Notes: generated by a model from the letters alone, not told the origin. Shown: positions 16,205-25,162, counted from the stretch's first letter. The stretch is 64,000 nucleotides of DNA from Ensifer adhaerens (GCF_001270265.1 NZ_LGAP01000007.1:62001-126000), one strand, 5' to 3'. Numbers and translations are program-made.

Positions 16205-17068
16205 TCAGCTTGCCGGATTGCGCGCGGTGACGATCCACGCCGCGCCGTCGATCATCACCGACCGCTCGCCGGGGCGGTCCGCGAAGGCGGCACGAACCGC
16301 GGCCGAGGCGCGGGCGCGGATGTCGTCGGGCTGATCAGCGAGCGCGCGCGACAGCGGGCCGACCTCGAACGCCAACTCCACCGCGTCGTCGATCGCCGCG
16401 TCCCGCGTCCCCCCCTCGCCGAATGGGATGGAAGCATCGAATGGCGCGATAGCGATATCGGTGAAGCCAGCCGCCGTTAGAATACGCGCCACCCGCCCCT
16501 GGTCGCCAAACGAGAACGGGCCGGGCGCTTCGGGATCGGGCGGCGCGGTCGGCGGGACGATGCCCTTGATCGCGCCCATCGGCAAGCGCACCCAATCGTT
16601 CTCGCCCGCGCCGCGCCAGCAGACGAAAGCGACCCGCCCGCCCGGCTTGAGCGCACGGCGCATATGCGCGAATGCGCCTGTCGAATCGTCGAAGAACATC
16701 ACCCCGAAACGCGAGAACAGGATGTCGAACGCGCCCTCGGGCAGCTCGGCGCTGCTGGCGTCGGCCACCCGGAACAGGGCCGGCGTATCCTGTGGCGCAA
16801 GTGCGCGCGCTCGGCCGATCAGCGGTTCGGATATGTCCACGCCCAGCACTTGGCCCCCCGCGCCGACGCGGGCGGCCAGAGCCAGACTCGACGCGCCCGC
16901 GCCGCAGCCGACGTCCAGCACGCGCTCGCCCGTGGCGGGCGCGGCGGCTTCGATCGCGGCCTGGCCAAACGCCGCCAGCATGGCGTCGAGCCGGGCCTGG
17001 TAAGCGACCCAGCGCTCCCCGCTTTGGCCATTCCAGTCGGCGATCTGATCGGCATTTTGCTCTGCCAT
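16205..17068 (-). CDS. class I SAM-dependent methyltransferase
   Basis: 287 residues from ATG 17068, with AAGGA upstream on the minus strand. Motif I is V-L-D-V-G-C-G-A-G-A-S-S; motif II/III follows as G-V-D-I-S, and F-S-R-F-G-V-M-F-F sits at the substrate-side strand. The fold is a UbiE/COQ5-like small-molecule methyltransferase; substrate unknown. It lies 34 bp downstream of a TetR gene on the same strand and is probably cotranscribed with and regulated by it. Confidence 0.85.
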   Translation of the reverse strand: MAEQNADQIADWNGQSGERWVAYQARLDAMLAAFGQAAIEAAAPATGERVLDVGCGAGASSLALAARVGAGGQVLGVDISEPLIGRARALAPQDTPALFRVADASSAELPEGAFDILFSRFGVMFFDDSTGAFAHMRRALKPGGRVAFVCWRGAGENDWVRLPMGAIKGIVPPTAPPDPEAPGPFSFGDQGRVARILTAAGFTDIAIAPFDASIPFGEGGTRDAAIDDAVELAFEVGPLSRALADQPDDIRARASAAVRAAFADRPGERSVMIDGAAWIVTARNPAS

Positions 17069-17102
17069 GCCATATCCTTGTTCTGATCCGTTCTTAACTA
17101 GG

Positions 17103-17750
17103 CTATCCGCCCGCGTGGTCGTTGCCACCGTGCGCGGCGATGAACATGGCGACGGCCGACCGGCAATAGGATTCGATTTCGTTGTCGTCCTCTGCTCTCG
17201 CCTCATCGAAGCGTGCGATAATCAGGAGATCGGATCCTTTGAAAAGCGCGGCAAACAAGCGGGCGGACCGGAGAGGATCGGGCACGTTCAGAACCGCCTT
17301 CGCGTGCAACTGACGCAACAGGGCCTCGATTTGGGCGATGACATGGGCGGGGCCGGCTTCGTAATGGAGCTCGCTTAACGACTTTTGATTCGTCTTGTCG
17401 GCCATGATCATGGCTTCGACACTGCGGACGTCCGGGCTCAACAGCGTGCGAAGCAGGGATGATCCCACCGCCATGAGCTGATGTTCGGCCGAACCGTCGA
17501 CGCCTTCAAAAAGTGCCTGGGGTGCAAACTGATGGCAGCGGGCCGCGATGGCCGCGCTGAACAGCGCCTCCTTGTTCTCGAAGTGCCGATAGATGCTGAG
17601 CTTGGATATCTTCGCTCGCTGGGCGACCTTGTCCAATGTCGTCGCTTGAAAACCCAATTCCACAAAGAGTTCGCACGCGGCGTCGACTATCGTTTGGCCA
17701 AGCGCCTCGTTGGCGGGCCGGCCGCGCCGGCCCTGGCTGTTTTCGGTCAC
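17103..17750 (-). CDS. TetR/AcrR family transcriptional repressor
   Basis: 215 residues if started at GTG 17750. The frame extends to 17819, but that start would place the operator dyad inside the gene. The N-terminal helix-turn-helix (L-D-K-V-A-Q-R-A-K-I-S-K-L-S-I-Y-R-H-F-E-N-K-E-A-L-F) is standard TetR; the C-terminal ligand domain is of unknown specificity. Divergent oxidoreductase gene and downstream methyltransferase are its likely targets. Confidence 0.88.
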   Translation of the reverse strand: MTENSQGRRGRPANEALGQTIVDAACELFVELGFQATTLDKVAQRAKISKLSIYRHFENKEALFSAAIAARCHQFAPQALFEGVDGSAEHQLMAVGSSLLRTLLSPDVRSVEAMIMADKTNQKSLSELHYEAGPAHVIAQIEALLRQLHAKAVLNVPDPLRSARLFAALFKGSDLLIIARFDEARAEDDNEIESYCRSAVAMFIAAHGGNDHAGG

Positions 17751-17770
17751 GACAATTCCAGTCCTTGACA

Positions 17771-17796
17771 GTATCCTAATTCTTGCATTACGATAC
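17771..17796. promoter_or_regulatory. probable TetR operator
   Basis: GTATCCTAAT and ATTACGATAC form a 10-bp inverted repeat with one mismatch and a 6-bp centre. It lies between the GTG start of the TetR gene and the divergent transcription unit beginning at 17841, the expected place for autorepression and control of both directions. Confidence 0.65.
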
Positions 17797-17840
17797 CATA
17801 CAGTTTCTAAAATGTGCAAGCCATTGGGTAGGTTTCAACC

Positions 17841-18038
17841 ATGTCCTCCAAATCCGGGCCGCCCGGCGATATCGAATGCGGCACCGTCCGGTCGATCAAC
17901 ACAGTGATGGGCGACTTTCTCGCCAATGCCGAAGCCCGGCTCGCTGCCCGTCTCGAGCGCGTATCGCTGGACGATATTGCGCGCCAGGCCCAGCCCAACC
18001 CCCTCCAACCACAACACGGAGCCCATCACCATGGATGA
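17841..18038 (+). CDS. small protein of unknown function upstream of oxidoreductase
   Basis: A 65-residue frame from ATG 17841 that overlaps the oxidoreductase start by eight bases. The first half is unremarkable, the middle (F-L-A-N-A-E-A-R-L-A-A-R-L-E-R-V-S-L-D-D-I) is predicted helical, and the tail is histidine-rich. The overlap suggests translational coupling, but the frame could be a leader without function. Confidence 0.35.
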   Translation: MSSKSGPPGDIECGTVRSINTVMGDFLANAEARLAARLERVSLDDIARQAQPNPLQPQHGAHHHG

Positions 18039-18924
18039 CGTCGTCATCATCGGCGGCAGCTTTGCCGGTCTCGCCGGTGCGCTGCAGCTCGGCCGCGCCC
18101 GCCGCAAGGTCACCGTTCTCGATACCGGCCTGCCACGCAACCGCTTCGCCAGCCACTCGCATGGCCTGCTCGGTCACGATCACAAGCCACCGCTGGACAT
18201 CCTAGCCGAGGCGCGGCAGCAGCTAGCGCGTTATCCCACGATCAGGCTGGTCAGTGCCCGGGCCGACAGCATCTCCGGCGCCATCGACGATTTCTCCGTC
18301 CTCACCGGCGATGGCGAAAGCCTTGGGGCCCGCCGCCTGATCCTGAGCTATGGCGTCGCCGACCAGATGCCTGATGTTCCGGGCTTTGCCGAAGGCTGGG
18401 GCACGTCCATCGTGCCCTGCCCCTATTGCGACGGCTTTGAAGTCGCCGGCCAGCATTGGGGCCTCGTCTGGTCCGGCCCGCAGTCGCACAATTATGTCAG
18501 GCTGTACCACGATTGGACCGACACGTTGACGCTCTTCGCCGATGGTCACGACATTCCACCCGATATCCGGGCCGATCTGGCGCGCCGCAACATACCTGTC
18601 GTCGATGGCCGGATCACCGAGATCGCCCATCAAGGGGGCCATATCGCCACCGTCAATCTCGATACCCGCCGCAATGTCGCGGTCGACATCCTGTTCGCGC
18701 ATCCGCGCAACAAGCCGTCCGCAAGCCTGCATGAATCACTGGGCCTCGCCACGGTCGATACGCCCCTCGGCATCGCCCTCAAGGTCGACGAGCGCCGCGA
18801 AACTAGCATTCCCGGCATCTACGCCGCCGGCGACCTCGCCAACCCCCTCATGGCCTCGGTCACCACGGCATCATCGCACGGCGCGATGGCGGGCATCTTC
18901 GCCCAGCAGTCGATGCTGGTTTGA
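18031..18924 (+). CDS. FAD-dependent thioredoxin-reductase-like oxidoreductase
   Basis: 297 residues from ATG 18031. The N-terminal dinucleotide site I-I-G-G-S-F-A-G (residues 6-13), the redox pair C-P-Y-C at 130-133 and the C-terminal G-I-Y-A-A-G-D FAD site give the thioredoxin reductase fold. The usual second, NADPH-binding Rossmann motif (GxGxxA) is replaced by G-L-V-W-S-G-P-Q, so the protein may be a ferredoxin- or flavin-dependent relative. It probably reduces a small dithiol substrate in the cytoplasm. Control by the divergent TetR is likely. Confidence 0.85.
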   Translation: MDDVVIIGGSFAGLAGALQLGRARRKVTVLDTGLPRNRFASHSHGLLGHDHKPPLDILAEARQQLARYPTIRLVSARADSISGAIDDFSVLTGDGESLGARRLILSYGVADQMPDVPGFAEGWGTSIVPCPYCDGFEVAGQHWGLVWSGPQSHNYVRLYHDWTDTLTLFADGHDIPPDIRADLARRNIPVVDGRITEIAHQGGHIATVNLDTRRNVAVDILFAHPRNKPSASLHESLGLATVDTPLGIALKVDERRETSIPGIYAAGDLANPLMASVTTASSHGAMAGIFAQQSMLV

Positions 18925-19187
18925 GAGCACAAATTCCCTTCTCCGGTTGCCGCGGGCTATCATATTCAGAAGGTTGCGGGCAGCGGACGGACCGGGCGCT
19001 CTACCTCGCTAAGACCTCCGGCCGCAATCGTGTGGTGACGGAGGCACCTGCCGAGCGACGCCGCCTAGCCCCGCAACCTTCGTGCACTTAAGCGGAATTA
19101 TGTAGATCCTATGAGCGGGGTGGATAGCGACGAGCACTGTGGCAGGGTGAGGTTGCTAACCACAAACACCCTACCTTGGAGGCAAGC
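18925..19187 (+). other. left flank of the IS110 element, possible bridge RNA region
   Basis: About 260 bp of non-coding DNA separates the oxidoreductase stop from the IS110 transposase start. In IS110-group elements the left-end non-coding segment encodes a structured bridge RNA that directs target choice. I could not define the IS boundary or fold the RNA by eye, so this is a placement based on family knowledge only. Confidence 0.35.
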
Positions 19188-20351
19188 ATGCCGTTTGCAG
19201 CTCACCGATCCGAAGCGTCAGCCGCTATCCGAACTGATCTTGGCGCAATCTTCGTCTCTTTAGAACTTAGCCAATCAAAATGGTTGATCACGTCGCTGTC
19301 GCCGGGGGGTGGCGAGAAGATGTCTAAGCACGCGGTGGCGACCGGCGACGTCACCGGCATGCTGGCGCTTTTTGGCGAACTCAACAGGAAGGCAGAGGCG
19401 CGAACCGGAGAGCGCTTTCCGATCATCGTTATCCAGGAGGCCGGGCTCGACGGCTTTTGGATTCACCGCGTGTTGGAAGCCGAGGGGATAGAAAGCCATG
19501 TCGTCGATCCGGCCTCGATTGCAACCTCGCGCCGGCGGCGGCGCGCCAAGACCGACAGGATCGACGGTGAAGCGCTGGTTCGCGCATTGCTCGCTCATCA
19601 GCGGGGCGAGCCGCGGGTGTGTGCGATGGTCCGAGTGCCGACGCCCGAGGAAGAGGACCGCCGCCGCCTTTCGCGTGAGCGCCAGGCTTTGACGAACGAG
19701 CGCATACGGCACGTCAACCGCATTAAGGGCCTGCTGTTCAGCCAGGGCGTATCCGGCTACGAGCCGCTGCGCCGCGACCGACGCGTGCGACTGGAGGAAT
19801 GCAAGACTGGCGACGGCCGTATGTTGCCTGCACACTTGAAGGCGCAGATCGGCCGCGAACTCGATCGGTTGGAACTGCTGCTCGAGCAGATCAAGGCTGT
19901 CGAGGCCGCCCGCGACGCCATGCTCGCTGCCACACAGGTAGTCTCGCCAGCACCGACGATGCTACTCACCCTTAAAGGCATCGGGCCGGAGTTTGCCGCC
20001 GTGCTCTGGTCGGAGGGGCTGTCGCGTCACTTCGACAACCGACGACAGGTTGCCGCCTATGCCGGTCTTGCGCCAACGCCTTGGCAGAGTGGCTCGGTCG
20101 ATCACGACCAAGGGGTTTCGAAATCCGGCAATCCGAGGCTCCGAACCACGTTGATCCAGATGGCTTGGCTTTGGGTGCGTCATCAATCGCACGCGGCGCT
20201 CACCTTGTGGTTTAGAGATCGGGTGAAGAAGAATGGTGGCCGTCTCAAGAAGACGACGATTGTCGCGCTCGCCCGCAAGTTGCTCGTCGCGCTGTGGAAA
20301 TACGTCAATGCCGGAGTCGTTATCGAGGGCGCGGTTATAAAGACGGCCTGA
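19188..20351 (+). CDS. IS110 family transposase (DEDD type)
   Basis: 387 residues from ATG 19188, with GGAGG six bases upstream. The N-terminal RuvC-like domain holds F-V-S-L-E-L-S-Q-S-K-W and I-V-I-Q-E-A-G-L-D-G, followed by A-K-T-D-R-I-D-G. The C-terminal Transposase_20 domain includes L-K-G-I-G-P-E-F-A-A-V and A-Y-A-G-L-A-P-T-P-W-Q-S-G, with the conserved serine region. The first acidic position is Glu rather than Asp, as in a known IS110 subgroup. The gene is full length, so the element may be active. IS110 elements lack clear terminal repeats, so the ends are not given. Confidence 0.9.
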   Translation: MPFAAHRSEASAAIRTDLGAIFVSLELSQSKWLITSLSPGGGEKMSKHAVATGDVTGMLALFGELNRKAEARTGERFPIIVIQEAGLDGFWIHRVLEAEGIESHVVDPASIATSRRRRRAKTDRIDGEALVRALLAHQRGEPRVCAMVRVPTPEEEDRRRLSRERQALTNERIRHVNRIKGLLFSQGVSGYEPLRRDRRVRLEECKTGDGRMLPAHLKAQIGRELDRLELLLEQIKAVEAARDAMLAATQVVSPAPTMLLTLKGIGPEFAAVLWSEGLSRHFDNRRQVAAYAGLAPTPWQSGSVDHDQGVSKSGNPRLRTTLIQMAWLWVRHQSHAALTLWFRDRVKKNGGRLKKTTIVALARKLLVALWKYVNAGVVIEGAVIKTA

Positions 20352-20800
20352 TCGGTTACTCGAACTGAATTCTGCAATCTTCCAGGATCCGATTGGTCCT
20401 GGCGGATCCAGGTTGGACGAACCGAGCATTTGCTTGGCCCGAAAATGGGCCGCTATGTAGAAGGGTATCGTCCTCCTGAGCCCTCTCCGCTCGCAAGCGG
20501 GATGTTGGTGCCGCTGCTCGAACAGCGACCGTATATAAGTTGGATTTGGCTTGGCAACGAGCCGCGTCGCGCAATCGGGCTCAGACCGTGGATGCTGCAA
20601 TAACCGACGGAGTGCAACAAATGCCATCCTGACGACAGTTCAGTGTTGACCCCCCTCATATAAGCAAATGCCACCAGCCGGTGATCGTGCGCGGTGGCCG
20701 TGATGCTCGGGGAATTCCGGCCCAAAGCCTCCGTTTGCGGGAAGTGCAAATTTGGTGACTGCATTCCTTGACCCATCTCATCTCATCCAATATATATAAA
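20352..20800. other. right flank of IS110 and leader of the TetR-SDR locus, no gene
   Basis: No convincing frame. The last 50 bp are AT-rich and should hold the TetR promoter. Confidence 0.45.
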
Positions 20801-20818
20801 TGAGTAACAACTCACTCA
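20801..20818. promoter_or_regulatory. TetR operator O1 (TGAGT-N8-ACTCA)
   Basis: TGAGT and ACTCA are reverse complements separated by 8 bp, ending 18 bp before the TetR start codon. The same dyad with the same spacing lies at 21422-21439 in front of the SDR operon. Two sites of the same form around a TetR gene strongly suggest its own operators. Confidence 0.75.
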
Positions 20819-20836
20819 CTTTCAGCTAGCGGAAAT

Positions 20837-21406
20837 ATGGCGCGTCCCCTCAGTGAAGAAAAGCGACAGGCACTGCTCAATGCAGCGGCGGACTTTGTCG
20901 CCAGCCTGGGCACTGGCGCGTCCACGGCTAAGATCGCAAAGGCTGCTGGCGTTTCGGAGGGGACGTTGTTCACTTACTTTCCAACCAAGGACGATCTGCT
21001 CAACCAACTCTTTCTCGAGATCGAGGCCGACCTCACGAATACGATGCTGGCGCCATATCCCGCGGGCGCCTCCACCAAAGACCGGCTATTCGCGGTTTGG
21101 AACCGTCTGATCGACTGGGGGCTGGCTCACGCCACGGCGCGCAAGGCCCTTCGCCAGTTGAAGGTGTCGGATCGCGTGACAGCGGAAAGCCGGGGCCGGT
21201 GCCACGCCATGCAGTTGGATGCCCGTGCGATGGTTGAAGAGTGTCTTGCCGGCCATGCCGCGCCTGACAGAATAGCCTTCTACATTGATACCATTCTCTT
21301 CGACTTGGCCGACATCAGCATCAACGCGATCACCGCCAAACCCGAGGAAAGTGATGCCATCCGACAGGCCGGGTTCGACCTGTTCTGGAACGGGTCTGCA
21401 GCCTAA
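20837..21406 (+). CDS. TetR/AcrR family transcriptional repressor
   Basis: 189 residues beginning M-A-R-P-L-S-E-E-K-R-Q-A-L-L-N-A-A-A. The helix-turn-helix is A-K-I-A-K-A-A-G-V-S-E-G-T-L-F-T-Y-F-P-T-K-D-D-L-L. The C-terminal half is a ligand-binding domain of unknown specificity. It is flanked on both sides by the same 18-bp dyad, so it most likely represses itself and the two downstream SDR genes, which run in the same direction. Confidence 0.9.
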   Translation: MARPLSEEKRQALLNAAADFVASLGTGASTAKIAKAAGVSEGTLFTYFPTKDDLLNQLFLEIEADLTNTMLAPYPAGASTKDRLFAVWNRLIDWGLAHATARKALRQLKVSDRVTAESRGRCHAMQLDARAMVEECLAGHAAPDRIAFYIDTILFDLADISINAITAKPEESDAIRQAGFDLFWNGSAA

Positions 21407-21421
21407 GTTTTAACTGATAAA

Positions 21422-21439
21422 TGAGTATGTAGTCACTCA
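21422..21439. promoter_or_regulatory. TetR operator O2 (TGAGT-N8-ACTCA)
   Basis: The dyad here extends to ATGAGT/ACTCAT. It lies 15 bp after the TetR stop and 16 bp before the first SDR start, where it could block a promoter of the SDR genes. Confidence 0.75.
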
Positions 21440-21455
21440 TAGACAAGGGATAAAA

Positions 21456-22373
21456 ATGTCGATTAGCAAGGGTTTCACCGAAGCCGATGTTCCGGATCAG
21501 TCCGGCAAGACCTTCATCGTTACGGGCGCCAATGCCGGCGTCGGTTTCGAGATTGCGCGCGTCCTCGCCACCCGACGCGCACGTGTGTTGCTTGGCTGCC
21601 GCGATCAGGCAAAAGGGGAAGACGCGATCGCCCGGATCCGAAAGATCACGCCCGCCAGCGAACTAGCATGGCTGCCGCTCGATCTCAGCGATCTTGAGTC
21701 CGTGCGAGCGGCAGTCGAAATCGCTGGAAAAGAGCCGCGCCTCGATGGGCTGATCAACAATGCGGGCGTGATGAACCCCCCGCTTATGCGGACGAAGCAG
21801 GGGTTCGAACTGCAATTCGGCGTCAACCATCTCGGTGTCTTCGCGCTTACCAGTCTGCTGTTGCCCAAGCTCGCCGAGACGCCGGGCGCGCGCGTGGTCG
21901 TGACCTCGAGCGTCGCGCATCTGAAGGCCAAGATCGAATGGGATGATCTGAACGCCGACAAGAGCTACCAAAAGAATGATCGCTACGGCGCCAGTAAGCT
22001 GGCGAACGCGCTGTTCTTCTTCGAACTCGATCGTCGACTGCGCGCGGCGAAGTCACCCGTCACGGCGATCGGCGTCCACCCTGGCATCGCCGCAACGAGC
22101 CTTGGTCGTCACATGGGGCTTGCCCAGCTCGCAGGCCCGATCGTCGGTCTGGTGCTCAACAGCGCTGACAAGGGCGCGTGGCCGGCGCTTCTGGCTGCAA
22201 CCGGCAACGCGGCACCTGGGGGGTATTACGGTCCCACCGGCTTTGGCGGAATCCGCGGTGTAGCCGGCAAAGCAAGGCGCGCGCCGCATGCCGAAGATCC
22301 AACACTTGCGAAGCGGCTGTGGGAGGTCTCGGTGGCGATGACAGGGATCGATCCCGGCCTCCCGGCCGCGTGA
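21456..22373 (+). CDS. short-chain dehydrogenase, retinol-dehydrogenase-like
   Basis: 305 residues. The cofactor site is T-G-A-N-A-G-V-G (residues 23-30), followed by L-I-N-N-A-G-V-M, the catalytic serine region V-V-V-T-S-S-V-A-H and Y-G-A-S-K. The length and the R-D-Q-A-K-G pattern after the second strand point to the RDH/WWOX-like NADP(H) class. The substrate is unknown, probably an aldehyde or alcohol. It is preceded by a TetR operator and followed by a second SDR after 63 bp. Confidence 0.9.
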   Translation: MSISKGFTEADVPDQSGKTFIVTGANAGVGFEIARVLATRRARVLLGCRDQAKGEDAIARIRKITPASELAWLPLDLSDLESVRAAVEIAGKEPRLDGLINNAGVMNPPLMRTKQGFELQFGVNHLGVFALTSLLLPKLAETPGARVVVTSSVAHLKAKIEWDDLNADKSYQKNDRYGASKLANALFFFELDRRLRAAKSPVTAIGVHPGIAATSLGRHMGLAQLAGPIVGLVLNSADKGAWPALLAATGNAAPGGYYGPTGFGGIRGVAGKARRAPHAEDPTLAKRLWEVSVAMTGIDPGLPAA

Positions 22374-22436
22374 TTTCACTCATTGGGCGGCATTGCGCCG
22401 CACCTACCTTACTCTTCAAATGGAAACGGTGATCAT

Positions 22437-23285
22437 ATGTCGGAAAAAGTCTGGTTCATCACGGGTGCCTCACGCGGATTTGGCCGCATCTGGGCTGAAG
22501 ACGCTCTCAAGCGGGGTGACAAGGTCGTCGCAACCGCGCGATCTCTGGCCGCTATCGCGCCCCTTGCCGATGAGTTCGGCGACGCCGTCCTGCTTTTGGC
22601 GCTGGACGTGACCAACCGCGATCAGGTTGCCGATGTCGTCGCGAAGGCGCACGCGCATTTCGGCCGTCTGGATATCGTCTTGAACAATGCCGGCTATGCG
22701 CTCATCGGCGCGATCGAGGAAGGAAGCGAGGCCGAGGTTCGCGCCGAGTTCGATACCAACGTTTTCGGCCCTCTTACCGTTATCCAGGCAGCCCTTCCGC
22801 TTCTGCGCGCGCAGCATAGCGGTCATATCATCGGCGTCTCCAGCGTCGCAGGCGTCTATGCCGGCCCGATCATCGGGTTTTATCACGCCTCCAAGTGGGC
22901 ATTCGAAGCGCTCCATGAAAGTCTTTCGAAGGAAGTCGCGCAGTTCGGCATCAAGGTCACGCTCCTGGAGCCTGGCCCATACGCGACAGACTTTTCGAGC
23001 CAGTCCTCGCTGAAGCTCGCCACGGGCATCGACGCCTATGCCGAGACGCGAGCACAGGTCTTCGCCGGCGGCGCAAGCACGAAATTCGGCGATCCTGCTG
23101 CGACCTCGGCGTCTCTGTTCAAGGTCGTGGATTCGGCGGAGCCTCCCCTGCGCATCTTCCTTGGCACGGAAGGGCTGCCGGTGGCGCGCGCTGCCTTTGC
23201 CGAGCGTCTCGCCGTTTGGGAAGCCTGGGAGGATGCTGCGAATGCAGCACAAGGCGAGCCCAAGAAACAAGCCCTCGACCTTTGA
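22437..23285 (+). CDS. short-chain dehydrogenase/reductase, classical type
   Basis: 282 residues from ATG 22437; the longer frame from 22383 lacks a ribosome site. Cofactor motif T-G-A-S-R-G-F-G (9-16), L-N-N-A-G-Y, active-site serine in G-V-S-S-V-A-G and Y-H-A-S-K are all present. It follows the previous SDR on the same strand and probably shares its TetR control. A strong hairpin closes the unit at 23293. Confidence 0.9.
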   Translation: MSEKVWFITGASRGFGRIWAEDALKRGDKVVATARSLAAIAPLADEFGDAVLLLALDVTNRDQVADVVAKAHAHFGRLDIVLNNAGYALIGAIEEGSEAEVRAEFDTNVFGPLTVIQAALPLLRAQHSGHIIGVSSVAGVYAGPIIGFYHASKWAFEALHESLSKEVAQFGIKVTLLEPGPYATDFSSQSSLKLATGIDAYAETRAQVFAGGASTKFGDPAATSASLFKVVDSAEPPLRIFLGTEGLPVARAAFAERLAVWEAWEDAANAAQGEPKKQALDL

Positions 23286-23292
23286 TGGGATG

Positions 23293-23332
23293 GAGCATGA
23301 GACTGGAGCGTCTCCGCCCCAGTCTCATGCTC
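23293..23332 (+). terminator. 14-bp stem hairpin closing the SDR unit
   Basis: GAGCATGAGACTGG and CCAGTCTCATGCTC are exact reverse complements around a 12-base loop, 7 bp after the SDR stop. There is no T run, so it may end transcription through Rho or protect the mRNA 3' end. It could also be the trace of an inserted element. Confidence 0.55.
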
Positions 23333-23456
23333 GCGAACTGCGAACTGGCTGCTTGTGGCCGGAGCTTCTATCAGAAGCGGATCGGCGATGGGCTGAGCGG
23401 GTGCGTCCCGCCTTTCCCGAATCCACCCGTCACGGACATACCTGCGATCTAAATGA

Positions 23457-24342
23457 ACCGGCAGCTTGGCTTCTCCCAACGGTCAGCGCGGCCGGCCACA
23501 ACGGTTTTCAGAGGCGGCCCTTCAGACCTGCCTGACCTTCAAGGTGCTGCTTGGCTTTCCGCTTCGCCAGACGATCGGCTTTGTCTCCAGCCTGCTGTCC
23601 CTTTCCGGCCTGGATTGGCCCGTTCCCGATTACACGACCCTGTGTCGGCGCCAGAAGATGCTCAACGTGAAAATCCCTTACCGCACCGGCGGCGGCGCAC
23701 TCCATCTCCTCATCGACAGCACCGGCATCAAAATGATGGGCGAAGGAGAATGGAAGCGCCGCAAGCATGGCCCCTCCTATCGCCGGCAATGGCGCAAGCT
23801 GCATCTTGGTATTGACGCTGATACGCTTGACATCCGGGCCATCGAGGTCAGCGACAACCGAACCGGCGATGCGCCTGTGTTGTCGCAGCTTCTCGCCCAG
23901 ATCCCGGAAGACGAGCAGATCGGCGCTGTCAGTGGCGATGGAGCTTACGACACGCGCGCGTGTCACGATGCGATTGCCGGACGCAGCGCCAGCGCCGTCA
24001 TTCCTGTGCGACGCAATGCAAAACCATGGAAAGACACATCACCAGGAGCAAGAGCGCGGAACGAGGCGCTGAAAGCGACACGCCGTTTGGGCAGAACCAT
24101 CTGGAAGAAGTGGAGCGGATATCACCGACGAAGTCTCGCCGAGACGAAGATGCACTGCTTCAAGCTCTTGTGCGGCAAGGTCTTAGCCCGAACTTTCGAC
24201 AGGCAGGTCAACGAACTCAAGATCTGCGCCGCTATCCTCAACCGATTTGCTCAGACCGGAACCCCGGTCACCGTGCGCGTGCCACAGCCCAGAACCCTAC
24301 CTGCCAGCACCTCGCCCTCATCTACATTTATGCAACAGAGCC
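23457..24342 (+). mobile_element. IS5 family insertion sequence (IS903-like), left end deleted
   Basis: The right end is TCTACATTTATGCAACAGAGCC at 24321-24342, whose complement GGCTCTGTTGCATAAATG resembles IS903-group ends. No matching left terminal repeat lies upstream, and the transposase lacks its N-terminus. The right end sits inside a serine recombinase gene on the other strand, so insertion cut that gene. Confidence 0.7.
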
Positions 24343-24449
24343 ATTCAGAGACGTGGCAATCGCCTGTTCGCCCAGCCTCCGGTCGACGAAATCCCGGTAG
24401 ATGTCGCGAACGACTGCGATTTCCTCCGGTGGTCCCGGCACGAGAATGA
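23466..24449 (+). pseudogene. IS5 family transposase, N-terminally truncated
   Basis: The frame starts abruptly at a segment that is internal in relatives and continues with the Q-T-C-L-T-F-K-V-L-L-G-F-P-L-R-Q-T region. DDE residues are visible in L-L-I-D-S-T-G-I-K, S-G-D-G-A-Y-D-T-R and S-L-A-E-T-K-M-H-C. The family C-terminus is reached near V-R-V-P (about 24290), after which the frame reads through the IS end into the recombinase pseudogene. Loss of about 60 N-terminal residues and of the left end makes it inactive. Confidence 0.8.
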
Positions 24450-25061
24450 CGCGATCGGTCTGGATACTCTTGTGTTCGAGCCGGCGAAGCTCGAACTTCG
24501 GGTTTCCCGTTTCGTCGACAAGGAGCCGGCGCAGGCCGAAGCCAGCAGGGCCACCTTGCCGGAATCCTTTTCTGATCAGGGTCGTCTGGCCCATGTGGAC
24601 CTTGGTCGACAGCACGCGGCTGTGATCTGCAGCCGAGCTTTGTGAGACGAGGAGCTGGATTCTCGATCCGATGTCGCCGTCATTCTGGAATCGTTCGCCG
24701 CAGAACTCGATCCGCACTCCGGCTTTCTTGCAGCGATAGGCGTAATATGTGCTTTCGTCGGCATCCTGGAACCGCCCCCAACGGCTGACGTCATAGACCA
24801 GAATGAGCCTGAAATCGCGGTCCCACTCTCTACATCTGCAATCAGCCTCTGAATACCCGGCCGCCCTTCGAAGGTGAGACCGCTGATACCCTCGTCCGCA
24901 TAGGTGCGGACGATGTCGATGTTGTTGCGGGCCGCATATTCTCGGATGGCGTCCGCCTGATTTTCCGTCGAATACTTCTGATGTTCGGTTGACATTCGCA
25001 AATATTGGGCGGCTGGCACCGGGCATTCAGCAGAAATTTCCGCGCTATCTGTTCCAATCAT
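24343..25061 (-). pseudogene. large serine recombinase, frameshifted and cut by an IS
   Basis: The start at ATG 25061 gives an N-terminal resolvase domain with the catalytic serine in Y-L-R-M-S-T-E-H-Q-K and R-T-Y-A-D-E-G-I-S-G. At a run of three C bases (24822-24824, plus strand) one base is missing. The protein continues in another frame with L-I-L-V-Y-D-V-S-R-W-G-R-F and G-F-R-Q-G-G-P-A-G-F-G-L-R-R. The frame ends where the IS5 element begins (E-Q-A-I-A-T-S-L-N), losing the zinc ribbon and coiled-coil. Such recombinases integrate phages and ICEs. Confidence 0.85.
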
Positions 25062-25162
25062 GCACACACCTCGCATGGCCAGAGTGAGGTATATGCGGAT
25101 GCTTCTAACCGTTGCTCACATAACCTTCCGTCCGCGAAACCGTATTGGAGGATCGAGGAAAG

